Below are positions 10,438 through 19,672 of a stretch of 64,000 nt of DNA, in pieces. The DNA lies in the NCBI GenBank assembly GCA_028687335.1, contig JAQUAI010000011.1:34464-98463 (forward strand), given 5' to 3'. The translations under genes and the position numbers were made by a program. This stretch comes from Gallionella sp. GTDB lineage: Bacteria > Pseudomonadota > Gammaproteobacteria > Burkholderiales > Gallionellaceae. The notes beneath the pieces are model-generated. The model searched no databases, had not been told where the DNA came from, and was given only the letters and a program-made list of their open reading frames with translations. Every line of letters starts with the position of its first letter. Position 1 is the first letter of the stretch.

Positions 10438-10710
10438 ATGCCGCTCTCCCGCGCCAATCGCCTCGTCCTGAAATACATCAAACACATCGAAATGACCGGT
10501 GTACTGATGCGTATTTTCAGCTTTTCTCTGGTGAGCTGGATGGGCCCCGCCAGTCCGTTCATGTTCGTCTGGGTATTCAACACGATAGATGCCGTGATGC
10601 TGTCGTGGTGCTCGGCGCTCAAGAAAGATACTGCCTACACCCTGCTCAACACCTTCTGGATACTGGTCGGCATCATCGGCATTCTCAGGGCTGGGGATTG
10701 GCTGCATTAA
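10438..10710 (+). CDS. Small membrane protein of unknown function
   Basis: The 90-residue product has two strongly hydrophobic stretches (about residues 22-48 and 68-84), and its N-terminus is basic, so it should be an inner-membrane protein with two spans. No enzymatic motif is visible and I do not recognise the family. It sits 7 bases after murU in the same direction and before pepP, with no obvious Shine-Dalgarno sequence. It may be read through from amgK-murU. Confidence 0.6.
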   Translation: MPLSRANRLVLKYIKHIEMTGVLMRIFSFSLVSWMGPASPFMFVWVFNTIDAVMLSWCSALKKDTAYTLLNTFWILVGIIGILRAGDWLH

Positions 10711-10744
10711 GCGCTTTGCGCGCAAATCGGTTTATCATCCGCCC

Positions 10745-12064
10745 ATGACACGCCCCAACCCAAACATCGCCCTGTATGCCGAGCGTCGCCGCAAGCTGCA
10801 ACAACAATTGCAACGCGGCATCGCCATCATCCCCACCGCCACTGAAGTTGCGCGCAATGCCGATACGCATTACGACTACCGTTACGACAGCAATTTTCAT
10901 TACCTGACTGGGTTTGCCGAACCGGAATCGGTACTAGTGCTGATCGCGGGTGAAAAACCGCAAAGCATCCTGTTCTGCCGCGACAAAAATCTGGAACGCG
11001 AAATCTGGGACGGCCATCGTTATGGCCCCGATGCCGCATGCGAACAATTCGGTTTTGATGCCGCCTACCCCATCGCACAACTGGACGAAAAACTCGCCGA
11101 ACTCATCGCCGACCAGCCCGCATTGTTCTATCCGCTGGGTGCTAATCAGGCATGGGATACGCGCATCATTCAAGCGCGTGAAGCCGTCAAAGCCAAAGCT
11201 CGCAGTGGCGTGCGCGCGCCAAGCGACATTTCCGATATTTGTGTGCATCTGAACGAAATGCGCCTCATCAAAGACGCGCACGAACTGGACATCATGCGTC
11301 GCGCCGCCACCATCTCCTGCGGCGCACACCGCCGCGCGATGCGCCACACCCGCCCCGACCGTCAGGAATACGAGATCGAAGCCGAGCTACTGCACGAATT
11401 TTGCCGCCACGGCGCCCGCCACCCCGCTTACACCAGCATCGTCGCTGGCGGCGCAAACGCCTGTACGCTTCACTATGTCGGCAACAATGCGCGTCTCAAA
11501 GACGGTGACCTGCTGCTGATCGACGCAGGTTGCGAGCTCGACGGTTACGCCGCCGACATTACCCGCACCTTTCCGGTCAATGGCCGCTTCGACAGCGCGC
11601 AAAAAGACGTGTACGAAATCGTACTCGCCGCACAAGCTGCTGCCATTGCAGCCGCGCAGCCGGGCAATACTTGGAACATGCCGCACGATGCCGCCGTGCG
11701 CGTGCTGGCACAGGGCTTTATCGACCTCAAAATTTGTCATGGCAGCCTTGATGCCGTGCTCGAAAAAGAAAGCTACAAACGTTTCTACATGCACCGCACC
11801 GGCCATTGGCTGGGACGCGACGTGCATGATGTCGGCGATTACAAAATCAACGGCGAATGGCGCGCTCTGCAACCCGGCATGACACTCACCGTTGAACCGG
11901 GCTGCTACATCCGCCCCGCCGACGATATACCGCTGGCACTGTGGAATATCGGCATCCGCATCGAAGACGATATCCTCGTCACCGCAAGCGGCAACGAAGT
12001 ATTGACACAAGCCGCGCCCAAAACCGTAGCAGACATCGAAGAGGTGATGCGAAATGAAGACTGA
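10745..12064 (+). CDS. pepP: Xaa-Pro aminopeptidase
   Basis: This is a creatinase/aminopeptidase-P family metallopeptidase that removes N-terminal residues preceding proline. The AMP_N domain occupies about residues 1-130. The pita-bread catalytic domain has its metal ligands in LLIDAGCELDGYAADITRTF, HRTGHWLGRDVHD, LTVEPGCY and GIRIEDDIL. The 439-residue length is typical. It overlaps ubiH by 11 bases, and the pepP-ubiH order is the same as in enterobacteria. Confidence 0.96.
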   Translation: MTRPNPNIALYAERRRKLQQQLQRGIAIIPTATEVARNADTHYDYRYDSNFHYLTGFAEPESVLVLIAGEKPQSILFCRDKNLEREIWDGHRYGPDAACEQFGFDAAYPIAQLDEKLAELIADQPALFYPLGANQAWDTRIIQAREAVKAKARSGVRAPSDISDICVHLNEMRLIKDAHELDIMRRAATISCGAHRRAMRHTRPDRQEYEIEAELLHEFCRHGARHPAYTSIVAGGANACTLHYVGNNARLKDGDLLLIDAGCELDGYAADITRTFPVNGRFDSAQKDVYEIVLAAQAAAIAAAQPGNTWNMPHDAAVRVLAQGFIDLKICHGSLDAVLEKESYKRFYMHRTGHWLGRDVHDVGDYKINGEWRALQPGMTLTVEPGCYIRPADDIPLALWNIGIRIEDDILVTASGNEVLTQAAPKTVADIEEVMRNED

Positions 12065-13211
12065 ATGTGACATCGCCATCATCGGCGGCGGCCCCGTCGG
12101 AGCGGCATTGGCGCTCGCGCTACGCCACAGCAATCTGAACATCACCCTGCTGGAAGCCCGCGCACCCGAAGCCGCCGAGGCAGACCCTCGCGCACTGGCA
12201 CTGTCTTACGGCAGCCGTTTATTGCTCGACCGTCTTGGGGTGTGGGATCAAATCACGCAGGTATCTTCCATTCGCACCATCCACATTTCGCAACGACACA
12301 GTTTCGGTCGCGCCATCTTGCGCGCCGAAGATATGCAAGTCGCCGAACTTGGTTACGTGCTGCCTTATCCGGCTTTACACGGCGCGCTGCGCTCACGCTT
12401 GCAGCAATCGGTAGTGCAGTATCTCAACCATGCCGCCGTTACCGAACTACATAGCAGCGACAACGAAACAACGCTAAGCTATCAGCACGAGGGCTCAACT
12501 TGCGAACTCAACGCCAAACTAGCCGTCGTTGCCGATGGCGGAAAACTGCTGGAACAATCGCACCCGCCTAGCGTCCACGAGTACGGTCAGAGTGCCGTCA
12601 TCTGCCACGTCACCTGCGCACAGCCCCTGCCACAAACCGCGTTTGAGCGCTTCACCACGCAGGGCCCGGTTGCCCTATTGCCGTACAAAGACGGCTATGA
12701 ACTAGTCTGGACAGCCGCACACGAACAAGCCAATGCCATGCTGCAATGGGACGACGCAAGCTTTCTTTCCGCCCTACACCAGCACTTCGGCGACCGCGTC
12801 GGTGCATTTATCAGCGCAGGCAAGCGCAGTTGCTTCCCGCTGCGTCTCAAACGCGCACCGGCCATCACACTGCCGCACACCGTATTGATCGGCAATGCGG
12901 CGCAAACCCTGCATCCCGTTGCCGGACAAGGTTTCAACATGGGAGTGCGCGACGCGTGGGAATTGGCGCAAGTGATTCTCGACACCCCGCCCGCCGCATT
13001 GGGCGATGCCGCCATGCTGGCGAACTATGTGAAATCACGCCGCGTTGATCGTACCGGCGGCATGCGCTTCACCGACAGTCTGGTAAAAATGTTTTCCAAC
13101 GACCTGCCAGTGATCGGCGGTGTGCGCGGCACGGCACTCAGCGCGCTGGATTGCCTACCGCTCGCCAAACGCTTTGTTGCAAAACGAATGATGTTTGGGG
13201 CAAACGGTTAA
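12054..13211 (+). CDS. ubiH: FAD-dependent ubiquinone biosynthesis hydroxylase (UbiH/UbiF/VisC family)
   Basis: The 385-residue flavin monooxygenase has the N-terminal dinucleotide motif IAIIGGGPVGAALALAL, a DG-type motif in AVVADGGKLL and the second FAD motif LIGNAAQTLHPVAGQGFNMG. It hydroxylates the ubiquinone ring in aerobic quinone synthesis. Position after pepP points to UbiH, but UbiH, UbiF and UbiI cannot be separated by eye. Its TAA stop lies in the TTAAT target duplication of the repeat element that follows. Confidence 0.88.
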   Translation: MKTECDIAIIGGGPVGAALALALRHSNLNITLLEARAPEAAEADPRALALSYGSRLLLDRLGVWDQITQVSSIRTIHISQRHSFGRAILRAEDMQVAELGYVLPYPALHGALRSRLQQSVVQYLNHAAVTELHSSDNETTLSYQHEGSTCELNAKLAVVADGGKLLEQSHPPSVHEYGQSAVICHVTCAQPLPQTAFERFTTQGPVALLPYKDGYELVWTAAHEQANAMLQWDDASFLSALHQHFGDRVGAFISAGKRSCFPLRLKRAPAITLPHTVLIGNAAQTLHPVAGQGFNMGVRDAWELAQVILDTPPAALGDAAMLANYVKSRRVDRTGGMRFTDSLVKMFSNDLPVIGGVRGTALSALDCLPLAKRFVAKRMMFGANG

Positions 13212-13212
13212 T

Positions 13213-13353
13213 GGGGACTTCTATAAACCCAAATTTCGTCGCAATACTGCGTTGCTCACAAAAAATAGCTCCTTACATATCAAACATATGCCGCGTCGCA
13301 ATTTTTTGTTCGCGCCTTGTCTTGCTTAAAACTTTGAATTTATAGAAGCCCCC
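13213..13353. mobile_element. MITE-like element with terminal inverted repeats and TTAAT duplication
   Basis: A 141-bp noncoding segment starts GGGGACTTCTATAAA and ends TTTATAGAAGCCCCC, 15-bp inverted repeats with one mismatch. It is flanked on both sides by TTAAT (13208-13212 and 13354-13358), a perfect 5-bp direct repeat. The interior is an imperfect palindrome (for example CACAAAAAAT and ATTTTTTGTTCG). It encodes nothing and would need a transposase in trans. It separates the convergent genes ubiH and xthA exactly at their stop codons. Confidence 0.75.
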
Positions 13354-14112
13354 TTAATTCAGCTCTGCCACTACCGGCGTGTGATCCGAAGGGCGTTCGA
13401 GCTTGCGGGGAGACTTGTCGATTTCGCATGCCACACACGTCAGCGCTTCGCTAATCAGAATATGGTCGATGCGCATACCCATGTTGCGACGGAAAGCCAT
13501 CATGCGGTAATCCCACCACGAATAGCTTTTCTCGGCTTGCTCGAACAAACGGAAAGCATCGCGCAAACCCAGTTGCAGTAAATTCCGAAATGCATCCCGC
13601 TCCGCTTCGCTTACTAAAATATTGCCCTGCCAAGCTACCGGATCATGGCAATCGCGGTCTTCTGGCGCGATGTTGTAATCGCCCAGCAAAACCAGCTTGG
13701 GATATCGCGCCAGCTCCTGCTTTAGCCACGTCTGCAATGCCGCCAGCCATTTGAGCTTGTAGTGATATTTGTCGGAACCGACTTCGGAACCATTGGGAAT
13801 ATAGACACACACCACACGCACGCCGTCTATCGTGGCAGCAATAACGCGCTTTTGCTCGTCGTCGAAATCGGGAATGCCGACCTGCACATCACTGATCGCG
13901 GCACGGCTCAAAATCGCCACACCGTTATAAGTTTTTTGACCCACAAAAGCGACGTGATAACCCGCTTGCTGTAACGCTTCCAACGGGAAGTTTTTATCCT
14001 CAGTTTTAGTCTCTTGCAGGCACACCACATCGACCGGATTGGCCGTCACCCAGTCAAGCAGATGCGGTAAACGCACCTTGAGAGAATTTACGTTCCAAGT
14101 TGCTATTCTCAT
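13354..14112 (-). CDS. xthA: Exodeoxyribonuclease III
   Basis: This DNA-repair enzyme of the EEP superfamily has AP-endonuclease and 3'-exonuclease activity. Motifs in order are ATWNVNSLKVRL, CLQETKTED, VYIPNGSEVGSDKY, LLGDYNIAPEDRD and the catalytic end SDHTPVVAEL. The 252-residue length is normal. The stop codon lies in the right-hand TTAAT copy of the adjacent MITE-like element. The start overlaps the stop of the DUF4124/glutaredoxin gene (ATGA). Confidence 0.96.
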   Translation of the reverse strand: MRIATWNVNSLKVRLPHLLDWVTANPVDVVCLQETKTEDKNFPLEALQQAGYHVAFVGQKTYNGVAILSRAAISDVQVGIPDFDDEQKRVIAATIDGVRVVCVYIPNGSEVGSDKYHYKLKWLAALQTWLKQELARYPKLVLLGDYNIAPEDRDCHDPVAWQGNILVSEAERDAFRNLLQLGLRDAFRLFEQAEKSYSWWDYRMMAFRRNMGMRIDHILISEALTCVACEIDKSPRKLERPSDHTPVVAELN

Positions 14113-14639
14113 GGCACGACGGGAGCAACATCCGAACTAGGGGCGGGAGCCGGGGTGGGTTTTGGCGCGCGATAGGGTGCGGTTGCCGGATAACCCGCCA
14201 CGTCCAATTCGCTCGCCCAACTTGCCGAGCTATAGCCGATCAGAAAATTTTTGCCGACCGACAGCGAAGGTATCTGGTCACTGCCAGACTTGGCTTTGAA
14301 TGCGTCGATCTCTTCTTTCATCACCAGCTTTTGCTCATCGAATGGAATCCCGCGTTTGTTCAGATAAGCGCGTGCTTCATCGCATGCACTACCGCAGCCC
14401 TCACCCACATACAGCGTAACGGGGAAACGTTCGCGCGCGCGGCGTGCGGCATAGGGCAAATTTTCATCGGATGAAGCATTGATGTGGAATTTTTTTTCTT
14501 CCACCTGCGTCGCATCAAGTGCCGGTCGATCACCGTAATGCACCTTGCCCTGCGCATCAACCCAGCGATACAACTCGCCCGCCTGAGCAGACATCGCCGC
14601 AAGCAAAGCGGCAGAAATAAACCATGTTATTCGTCCCAT
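14109..14639 (-). CDS. Secreted DUF4124 / glutaredoxin-like protein
   Basis: The 176-residue exported protein starts at the ATG at 14639, which follows a good AAAGGAGA site; the open frame to 14813 is spurious extension into prlC. A signal peptide ends near AMSAQA. A DUF4124 segment follows (ELYRWVDAQGKVHYGDRP). The thioredoxin-fold domain (VTLYVGEGCGSACDEARAYL) has its two cysteines in CxxxC rather than CxxC spacing. The Ala/Pro-rich tail is probably disordered. A periplasmic thiol role is inferred. It shares ATGA with xthA downstream. Confidence 0.85.
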   Translation of the reverse strand: MGRITWFISAALLAAMSAQAGELYRWVDAQGKVHYGDRPALDATQVEEKKFHINASSDENLPYAARRARERFPVTLYVGEGCGSACDEARAYLNKRGIPFDEQKLVMKEEIDAFKAKSGSDQIPSLSVGKNFLIGYSSASWASELDVAGYPATAPYRAPKPTPAPAPSSDVAPVVP

Positions 14640-14682
14640 ATTTATCTCCTTTCTGAGCCAATCAACGCCCGGGCAACTGGGC

Positions 14683-16722
14683 TCACACCAAGCCGTTATG
14701 CCGCAACAGCGCATCAATGTTCGGCTCACGCCCACGGAATGCACCAAACGACTGCATCGCCGGACGCGCGCCGCCCACCGCCAAGATTTCGGCACGAAAA
14801 CGCGCGCCGACATCGGGGTTCAACACGCCGTGCTCCTCGAACAAGCTATACGCGTCGGCAGACAATACCTCCGCCCACTTATAGCTGTAATAGCCTGCGG
14901 AATAACCGCCGGAGAAGATGTGCGCAAAACTCTGCGGAAAGCGATTGAACTCAGGCGGGATCAGCACTGCCACTTCGGCGCGCACTTCGTCCAGTAACTG
15001 CAATATCGTCTTGCCTTGACCGACTGCAAAGTGGCTATGCATCAGCATATCAAACAGCGCGAATTCGATCTGGCGCAGCGTCTGCAAACCGCTTTGGAAA
15101 TTCTTCGCGGCCAGCATTTTGTCAAACAAATCGCGCGGCAGGCTTGCGCCGTTTTCCGCATGGCGTGTCATGCCCTGCAACACATCCCACTCCCAGCAGA
15201 AGTTCTCCATGAACTGGCTAGGCAACTCGACCGCATCCCACTCCACACCGTTGATGCCGGATACGCCCATGTCCTCAACCTCGGTCAGCAGATGATGCAA
15301 ACCGTGACCGCATTCGTGGAACAGCGTGATGACTTCGTCGTGCGTAAACAGCGCGGGCTTACCCCCCACCGGCGCGGAAAAGTTGCAATTGAGATAGGCC
15401 ACTGGCGTTTGAATACCGCCATCGACTTTGCGACGACGGGTGATAACTTCGTCCATCCACGCGCCGCCACGCTTGCTATTACGCGCGTACATATCCAAAT
15501 AGAATTGGCCGACCAGCTGATTTTGCGCGTTGCGCATATCGAAAAAGCGCACATCCTCGTGCCACAGTGGTGCGCTGGCGGGCGTAATGCGCAGGCCATA
15601 CAGCGTTTCAATCAGTTTGAACAAACCGTCCAGCACTGCATCTTCAGGAAAGTATTGTTTTACCTCCTGCTCGGAAAATGCGTAACGCTGCTCGCGCAGT
15701 TTTTCGCTGGCAAATGCCACGTCCCACGAATGCAACTCGGCCAAGCCCAACTCGGTTGCAGCGAATGCGCGCAACTCCTGCAAATCGCGTTCGGCAAAAG
15801 GACGCGCGCGCCCAGCCAACTCGCGCAAAAATTCGGCCACCTGCTGCGGTGATTCCGCCATCTTGCTCGCCAGCGACAGCTCACCGAAATTGGCAAACCC
15901 AAGCAAGGCCGCCTCTTCCGCGCGTAAAGCTACAATCTCATCCATCAGCGGCGTATTGTCCAACTCTGGCTTGCCAAATTCGGAAGCACGCGTGGCATAA
16001 GCGCGATACAGTTTTTCGCGCAGTTCGCGGCGCTCCGCAAACTGCATCACCGGCAGATACGACGGCGCTTTCAGCGTGAATAACCAGCCCGTCTTGCCTG
16101 CCGCATCCGCTGCCTCACGCGCGGTTTGCAACACATCCTCGGGCAGACCGTTCAACTCACCGCGATTCTCGACCACCAGCGTGTACGCGTTAGTCGCATC
16201 CAGCAGATTGTCGGAAAAGCGCGAAGTCAGTTCGGACTGGCGTTCCTGAATTTCCAGATAGCGCTTCTTTTGATCGTCCGGCAACTCCGCCCCGCCCAGA
16301 CGAAAATCGCGCAACTCGTTCTCGATAATCTTTTTGCGTGCCGCACTCAGCGTGGCAAATTCGGCGCTGTTGCGCAGCGCTTTGAATTTATCGAACAGCG
16401 CAAGGTTTTGCCCCAGCTCGGCGTAATACTGCGTGATCTTCGGCAACGTGGTGTTATACGCCTCGCGCAATTCGGGCGAATTCATCACCGCATTCAAATG
16501 CCCAACTGGTCCCCACGCACGCGCCACGCGCTCGTTGGCATCTTCCATCGGCGACACAAAAAGATCCCACGCGGGCGGTGCGGAGTCGGCAATCAGCCGC
16601 GCCACCAGCGCGCGGTTCTCGTCCAGCAACTGCTCGATGGCAGGCGCAACGTGTTCAGGTTTGATCTCCGCAAAACGCGGCAGACCGGAGCAATCAAGCA
16701 ATGGATTCATAGTGACCTGCAT
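14683..16722 (-). CDS. prlC: Oligopeptidase A (M3 family zinc metallopeptidase)
   Basis: This cytoplasmic peptidase degrades signal peptides and other short peptides. About 680 residues, the typical M3 length, carry the zinc motif LFHECGHGLHH with the downstream ligand in GINGVEWDAVELPSQFMENF. The C-terminal segment SGGYSAGYYSYKWAEVLSADAY is characteristic of the family. The start is ATG 16722 (MQVTMNPLLD) or ATG 16710 (MNPLLD); a TTG lies one codon further upstream. It stands alone, 43 bases upstream of the DUF4124 gene. Confidence 0.95.
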   Translation of the reverse strand: MQVTMNPLLDCSGLPRFAEIKPEHVAPAIEQLLDENRALVARLIADSAPPAWDLFVSPMEDANERVARAWGPVGHLNAVMNSPELREAYNTTLPKITQYYAELGQNLALFDKFKALRNSAEFATLSAARKKIIENELRDFRLGGAELPDDQKKRYLEIQERQSELTSRFSDNLLDATNAYTLVVENRGELNGLPEDVLQTAREAADAAGKTGWLFTLKAPSYLPVMQFAERRELREKLYRAYATRASEFGKPELDNTPLMDEIVALRAEEAALLGFANFGELSLASKMAESPQQVAEFLRELAGRARPFAERDLQELRAFAATELGLAELHSWDVAFASEKLREQRYAFSEQEVKQYFPEDAVLDGLFKLIETLYGLRITPASAPLWHEDVRFFDMRNAQNQLVGQFYLDMYARNSKRGGAWMDEVITRRRKVDGGIQTPVAYLNCNFSAPVGGKPALFTHDEVITLFHECGHGLHHLLTEVEDMGVSGINGVEWDAVELPSQFMENFCWEWDVLQGMTRHAENGASLPRDLFDKMLAAKNFQSGLQTLRQIEFALFDMLMHSHFAVGQGKTILQLLDEVRAEVAVLIPPEFNRFPQSFAHIFSGGYSAGYYSYKWAEVLSADAYSLFEEHGVLNPDVGARFRAEILAVGGARPAMQSFGAFRGREPNIDALLRHNGLV

Positions 16723-16906
16723 CAAAAACGGGAATAAATGTCGGCACGCATTATCGCATCAGACCTTTGTTTGGCGATAAAGATACAGCGAAATGCACCC
16801 GATGATACTCATTAGCCCACGTCTTCCAAGCCTTCAAGCGCTCTTCCGCCTATAATCCCCGCACCGAGCGGGTAATTATTTCCGCGACCCTAAAGGTGTT
16901 CAAACC

Positions 16907-18613
16907 ATGTTGAACTCAATACGCACACGCTGGCATAAGTTAGGGGTACAGGAAAAACTGCATATCCTGATTCAAGGCTCGCTTATTTTCTTGTTTGTCA
17001 TCTCAATGAATTGGGTGATCGAACGCTTTGAGCAGCAGATCATCGCTCACGCCGAGCAGCGCGCTGACGAAACGGCGGATGGTCTGATCAATGGCATGAA
17101 CTTGCTGATGCTGACCGGCACGATTTCCGATCCAGCTAACCGTCAGTTGCTTATCGAAAAGATGGCCAAGTCTGACGGCATCAAGCAGCTACGCATCGTG
17201 CGCGGACAGTCGGTCATTGATCAATTCGGTCCCGGCTTGCCCGAGGAACAGGCGATAGACGAGCTGGATCGGCAAGTACTTCGCACCGGCAAGCCTGCTT
17301 TCCAGCGCATCAATGAGGCCGGTCAGGCTCCGGCACTTCGCGTGGTGGTGCCGTTTATTGCGACGGAAAATTTTCGCGGCACGAACTGTCTTTCTTGCCA
17401 TCACGGTGCGCCCGGCAGTGTCAACGGGGCGGCCAGTGTAACGATCGATTTGAGCAAAGATGCGGCAAATCTGGCCGATTTGAAAGCGAATCTGTGGTGG
17501 GGGCATCTCGTCATTCAGCTATTGTTGTCGGTGCTGATTTGGTGGTTTGTGCGCGCACTCATCGTGCGCAATATCGCCGAGCCGGTGAAAAAGCTGCAAT
17601 TGGCAATGGCCGAAATTCAGCACAGCAAAGACTTGTCAAAACGTGCTGATGTGAATGAGCGCAACCCGGACATCGGTGCCATGGCACACAATTTCAACGA
17701 TCTGCTGGCCAGTCTTGAACGTGCCAACGAGCGGCTCGATTTGTTTGCTCGAATGTTCGAAAACAGCAGCGAAGCCATCATCATCACCGATGCTAACAGG
17801 CGCATCATTACGGTCAATCCGGCCTTCGAACATATCACTCAATTCAGTTCGGCAGAGGTGGTCGGACAAAATCCGAAGATTCTCAGCTCAGGCAAACAGA
17901 CCGACGAGTTTTATCAGCAAATGTGGACTGCGATCAACACCGCAGGACAATGGTCGGGCGAGATATGGAACCGACGTAAAAACGGCGATGTGTATCCAGA
18001 ATGGCTGTCTATTGGCGCGGTAATAAATGCCAAAGGCGAGGTGATTAATTACGTCGCCCTTTTTTCCGACATCACTCAGCGCAAAGAGGCCGAGCAGCGT
18101 ATTGAGTTTATGGCGCACTACGATGCGCTCACCAAGCTACCCAACCGCGTACTGTTCCATGACCGCCTAAAACGCGCACTGGTGTTGGCGCAGCGCAATC
18201 AAAGCAAAGTCGGCCTGATGTTCCTCGATTTGGATAAATTCAAATCGATCAATGACACGCTCGGCCATCTGGCGGGCGATCAGTTATTACAATCGGTGGC
18301 AGAGCGGCTGCGGTCATGCGTACGCGAATCCGACACGGTCTGCCGTCAAGGCGGGGATGAGTTCATCGTCTTGCTGGAAGAGATTAAAACCACGGACGAT
18401 ATCAGTCTGGTCGCGCACAAAATCATGCAAGCCATGTCGCTTCCGCATCGCTTGGGCGAAGTGGAGCGCATCGTTAGCTTCAGCATCGGCGCGGCACTCT
18501 ATCCCGATCATGCGCAAGACGATGAAATGCTGACTCGTCGCGCCGATGAAGCCATGTATTTAGCCAAAGAAACTGGGCGCAACAATTTCAAGCTTTACCA
18601 TCCGTCGGAGTAA
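16907..18613 (+). CDS. Membrane diguanylate cyclase with c-type heme sensor domain, HAMP and PAS
   Basis: The 568-residue receptor makes cyclic di-GMP. The first membrane span is at about residues 18-38. A periplasmic domain follows with a covalent-heme motif CLSCH at 161-165, then a second span (198-218), HAMP (219-275), PAS (285-395) and GGDEF. The active site GGDEF (482-486) is intact, and an RESD inhibitory site lies five residues before it. The single heme c suggests redox or gas sensing in the periplasm; that is inference. A TATAAT (16851-16856) precedes the gene. It leads a run of cyclic di-GMP genes. Confidence 0.9.
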   Translation: MLNSIRTRWHKLGVQEKLHILIQGSLIFLFVISMNWVIERFEQQIIAHAEQRADETADGLINGMNLLMLTGTISDPANRQLLIEKMAKSDGIKQLRIVRGQSVIDQFGPGLPEEQAIDELDRQVLRTGKPAFQRINEAGQAPALRVVVPFIATENFRGTNCLSCHHGAPGSVNGAASVTIDLSKDAANLADLKANLWWGHLVIQLLLSVLIWWFVRALIVRNIAEPVKKLQLAMAEIQHSKDLSKRADVNERNPDIGAMAHNFNDLLASLERANERLDLFARMFENSSEAIIITDANRRIITVNPAFEHITQFSSAEVVGQNPKILSSGKQTDEFYQQMWTAINTAGQWSGEIWNRRKNGDVYPEWLSIGAVINAKGEVINYVALFSDITQRKEAEQRIEFMAHYDALTKLPNRVLFHDRLKRALVLAQRNQSKVGLMFLDLDKFKSINDTLGHLAGDQLLQSVAERLRSCVRESDTVCRQGGDEFIVLLEEIKTTDDISLVAHKIMQAMSLPHRLGEVERIVSFSIGAALYPDHAQDDEMLTRRADEAMYLAKETGRNNFKLYHPSE

Positions 18614-18685
18614 ACTCTGCCCGCAGCCGTTTTAGCAATACCAGACCCTAAGCCCATAGATGGCGGGCTGGAGAATGAGGAGATT

Positions 18686-19672
18686 ATGAACACACCACCC
18701 GATCCGTCACGGCGGATGTTTTTGCACGTGTTAGCCGCTTTGGGGCTGCTCGGCTTGGGCGGCTGCACGCCGCCGCGCTCACCGCTTAAAATTTCCGGGC
18801 AGATCTGGCCGGGTTTCGAGTTTATGTTTCTGGCGCGCGATCTAGGATGGATGGACAACAACGAAATTCGTCTAATCGAAACCACCGATGCCACCGATTC
18901 AGCACAGTTACTCGCTGAAGGGTTAGTTGACGGCGCGGCACTGACGCTAGATGAGGTGCTACGCATTCGCGCCAGCGGGCTCCCTTTGATTGTGGTCAAT
19001 ATATTCGACTTTTCGGCTGGGGCAGATATGTTACTGGTCAGACCCGGTATTCATTCGCTCGCCGAGTTGCGCGGCAAACGCATCGGCGTGGAAGAAACTG
19101 CGCTTGGCGGGCTGATGCTCTCCAAAGCATTGCAACATGGCCACTTATCAATCAAACAAGTCGAATTGGTTCACGCCAGCGTGGACGAGCACGAGTCGCT
19201 TTGGCAGCACGGTAAGGTGGATGCCTTGGTCACTTACAATCCGGTAGCCGCCCGCCTAGAACGGCAAGGTGCACAACGAATATTCGACACGCGCGCCATT
19301 CCCAATAGCGTGGTGGATGTGTTGGCGGTAACGCCGCATGCATTGCAAGAACATTCCACCGCCATCAAAAAATTAGTTGATGCACATCACCGTGCTCGCG
19401 CGTATTTCAAAACCCAACCGCTGGATGCGCATCTGCACATGGCCGCCCGCTTGGGCACCAGTGCCGATCATGTGAGTGACGAGTTCGAGGGGCTGCGTTT
19501 GGTGGATGTGGAAGAAAATCGGCGCTTACTAGCAGCGACCAACAGCCCCTTACTACAAAGCGCGCGCGATCTGGTTGCCACTATGTTGCAACAGCAATTG
19601 CTGGCGCGGGAAGATGCACTCGACGGGCTATTTGACGCGGGTTATCTGCCGGCAGCGGGAGTGGCTCCATGA
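18686..19672 (+). CDS. Substrate-binding lipoprotein of the NitT/TauT (NMT1/THI5-like) family
   Basis: The 328-residue exported protein has an N-terminal SRRMFLHVL that could be a twin-arginine signal, followed by a lipobox LGGC at about residues 24-27, so it is probably anchored as a lipoprotein. Family motifs include GFEFMFLARDLG and LRGKRIGVEETALGGLM. No ABC permease or ATPase is nearby. Instead the stop overlaps the start of a GGDEF-EAL sensor (ATGA at 19669). It probably presents a small periplasmic ligand to that sensor rather than feeding a transporter. The ligand is unknown. Confidence 0.85.
   Translation: MNTPPDPSRRMFLHVLAALGLLGLGGCTPPRSPLKISGQIWPGFEFMFLARDLGWMDNNEIRLIETTDATDSAQLLAEGLVDGAALTLDEVLRIRASGLPLIVVNIFDFSAGADMLLVRPGIHSLAELRGKRIGVEETALGGLMLSKALQHGHLSIKQVELVHASVDEHESLWQHGKVDALVTYNPVAARLERQGAQRIFDTRAIPNSVVDVLAVTPHALQEHSTAIKKLVDAHHRARAYFKTQPLDAHLHMAARLGTSADHVSDEFEGLRLVDVEENRRLLAATNSPLLQSARDLVATMLQQQLLAREDALDGLFDAGYLPAAGVAP

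Noticed and set aside
13267..13281. TGTAAGGA on the minus strand inside the MITE-like element
   Set aside because: No CGAC at the required spacing and it lies between convergent genes.
18686..19672. Substrate-binding protein as a thiamine-precursor (ThiY/Thi5-like) transporter part linked to thiC
   Set aside because: No transporter genes nearby, about 4.5 kb from thiC, and translationally coupled to a cyclic di-GMP receptor instead.
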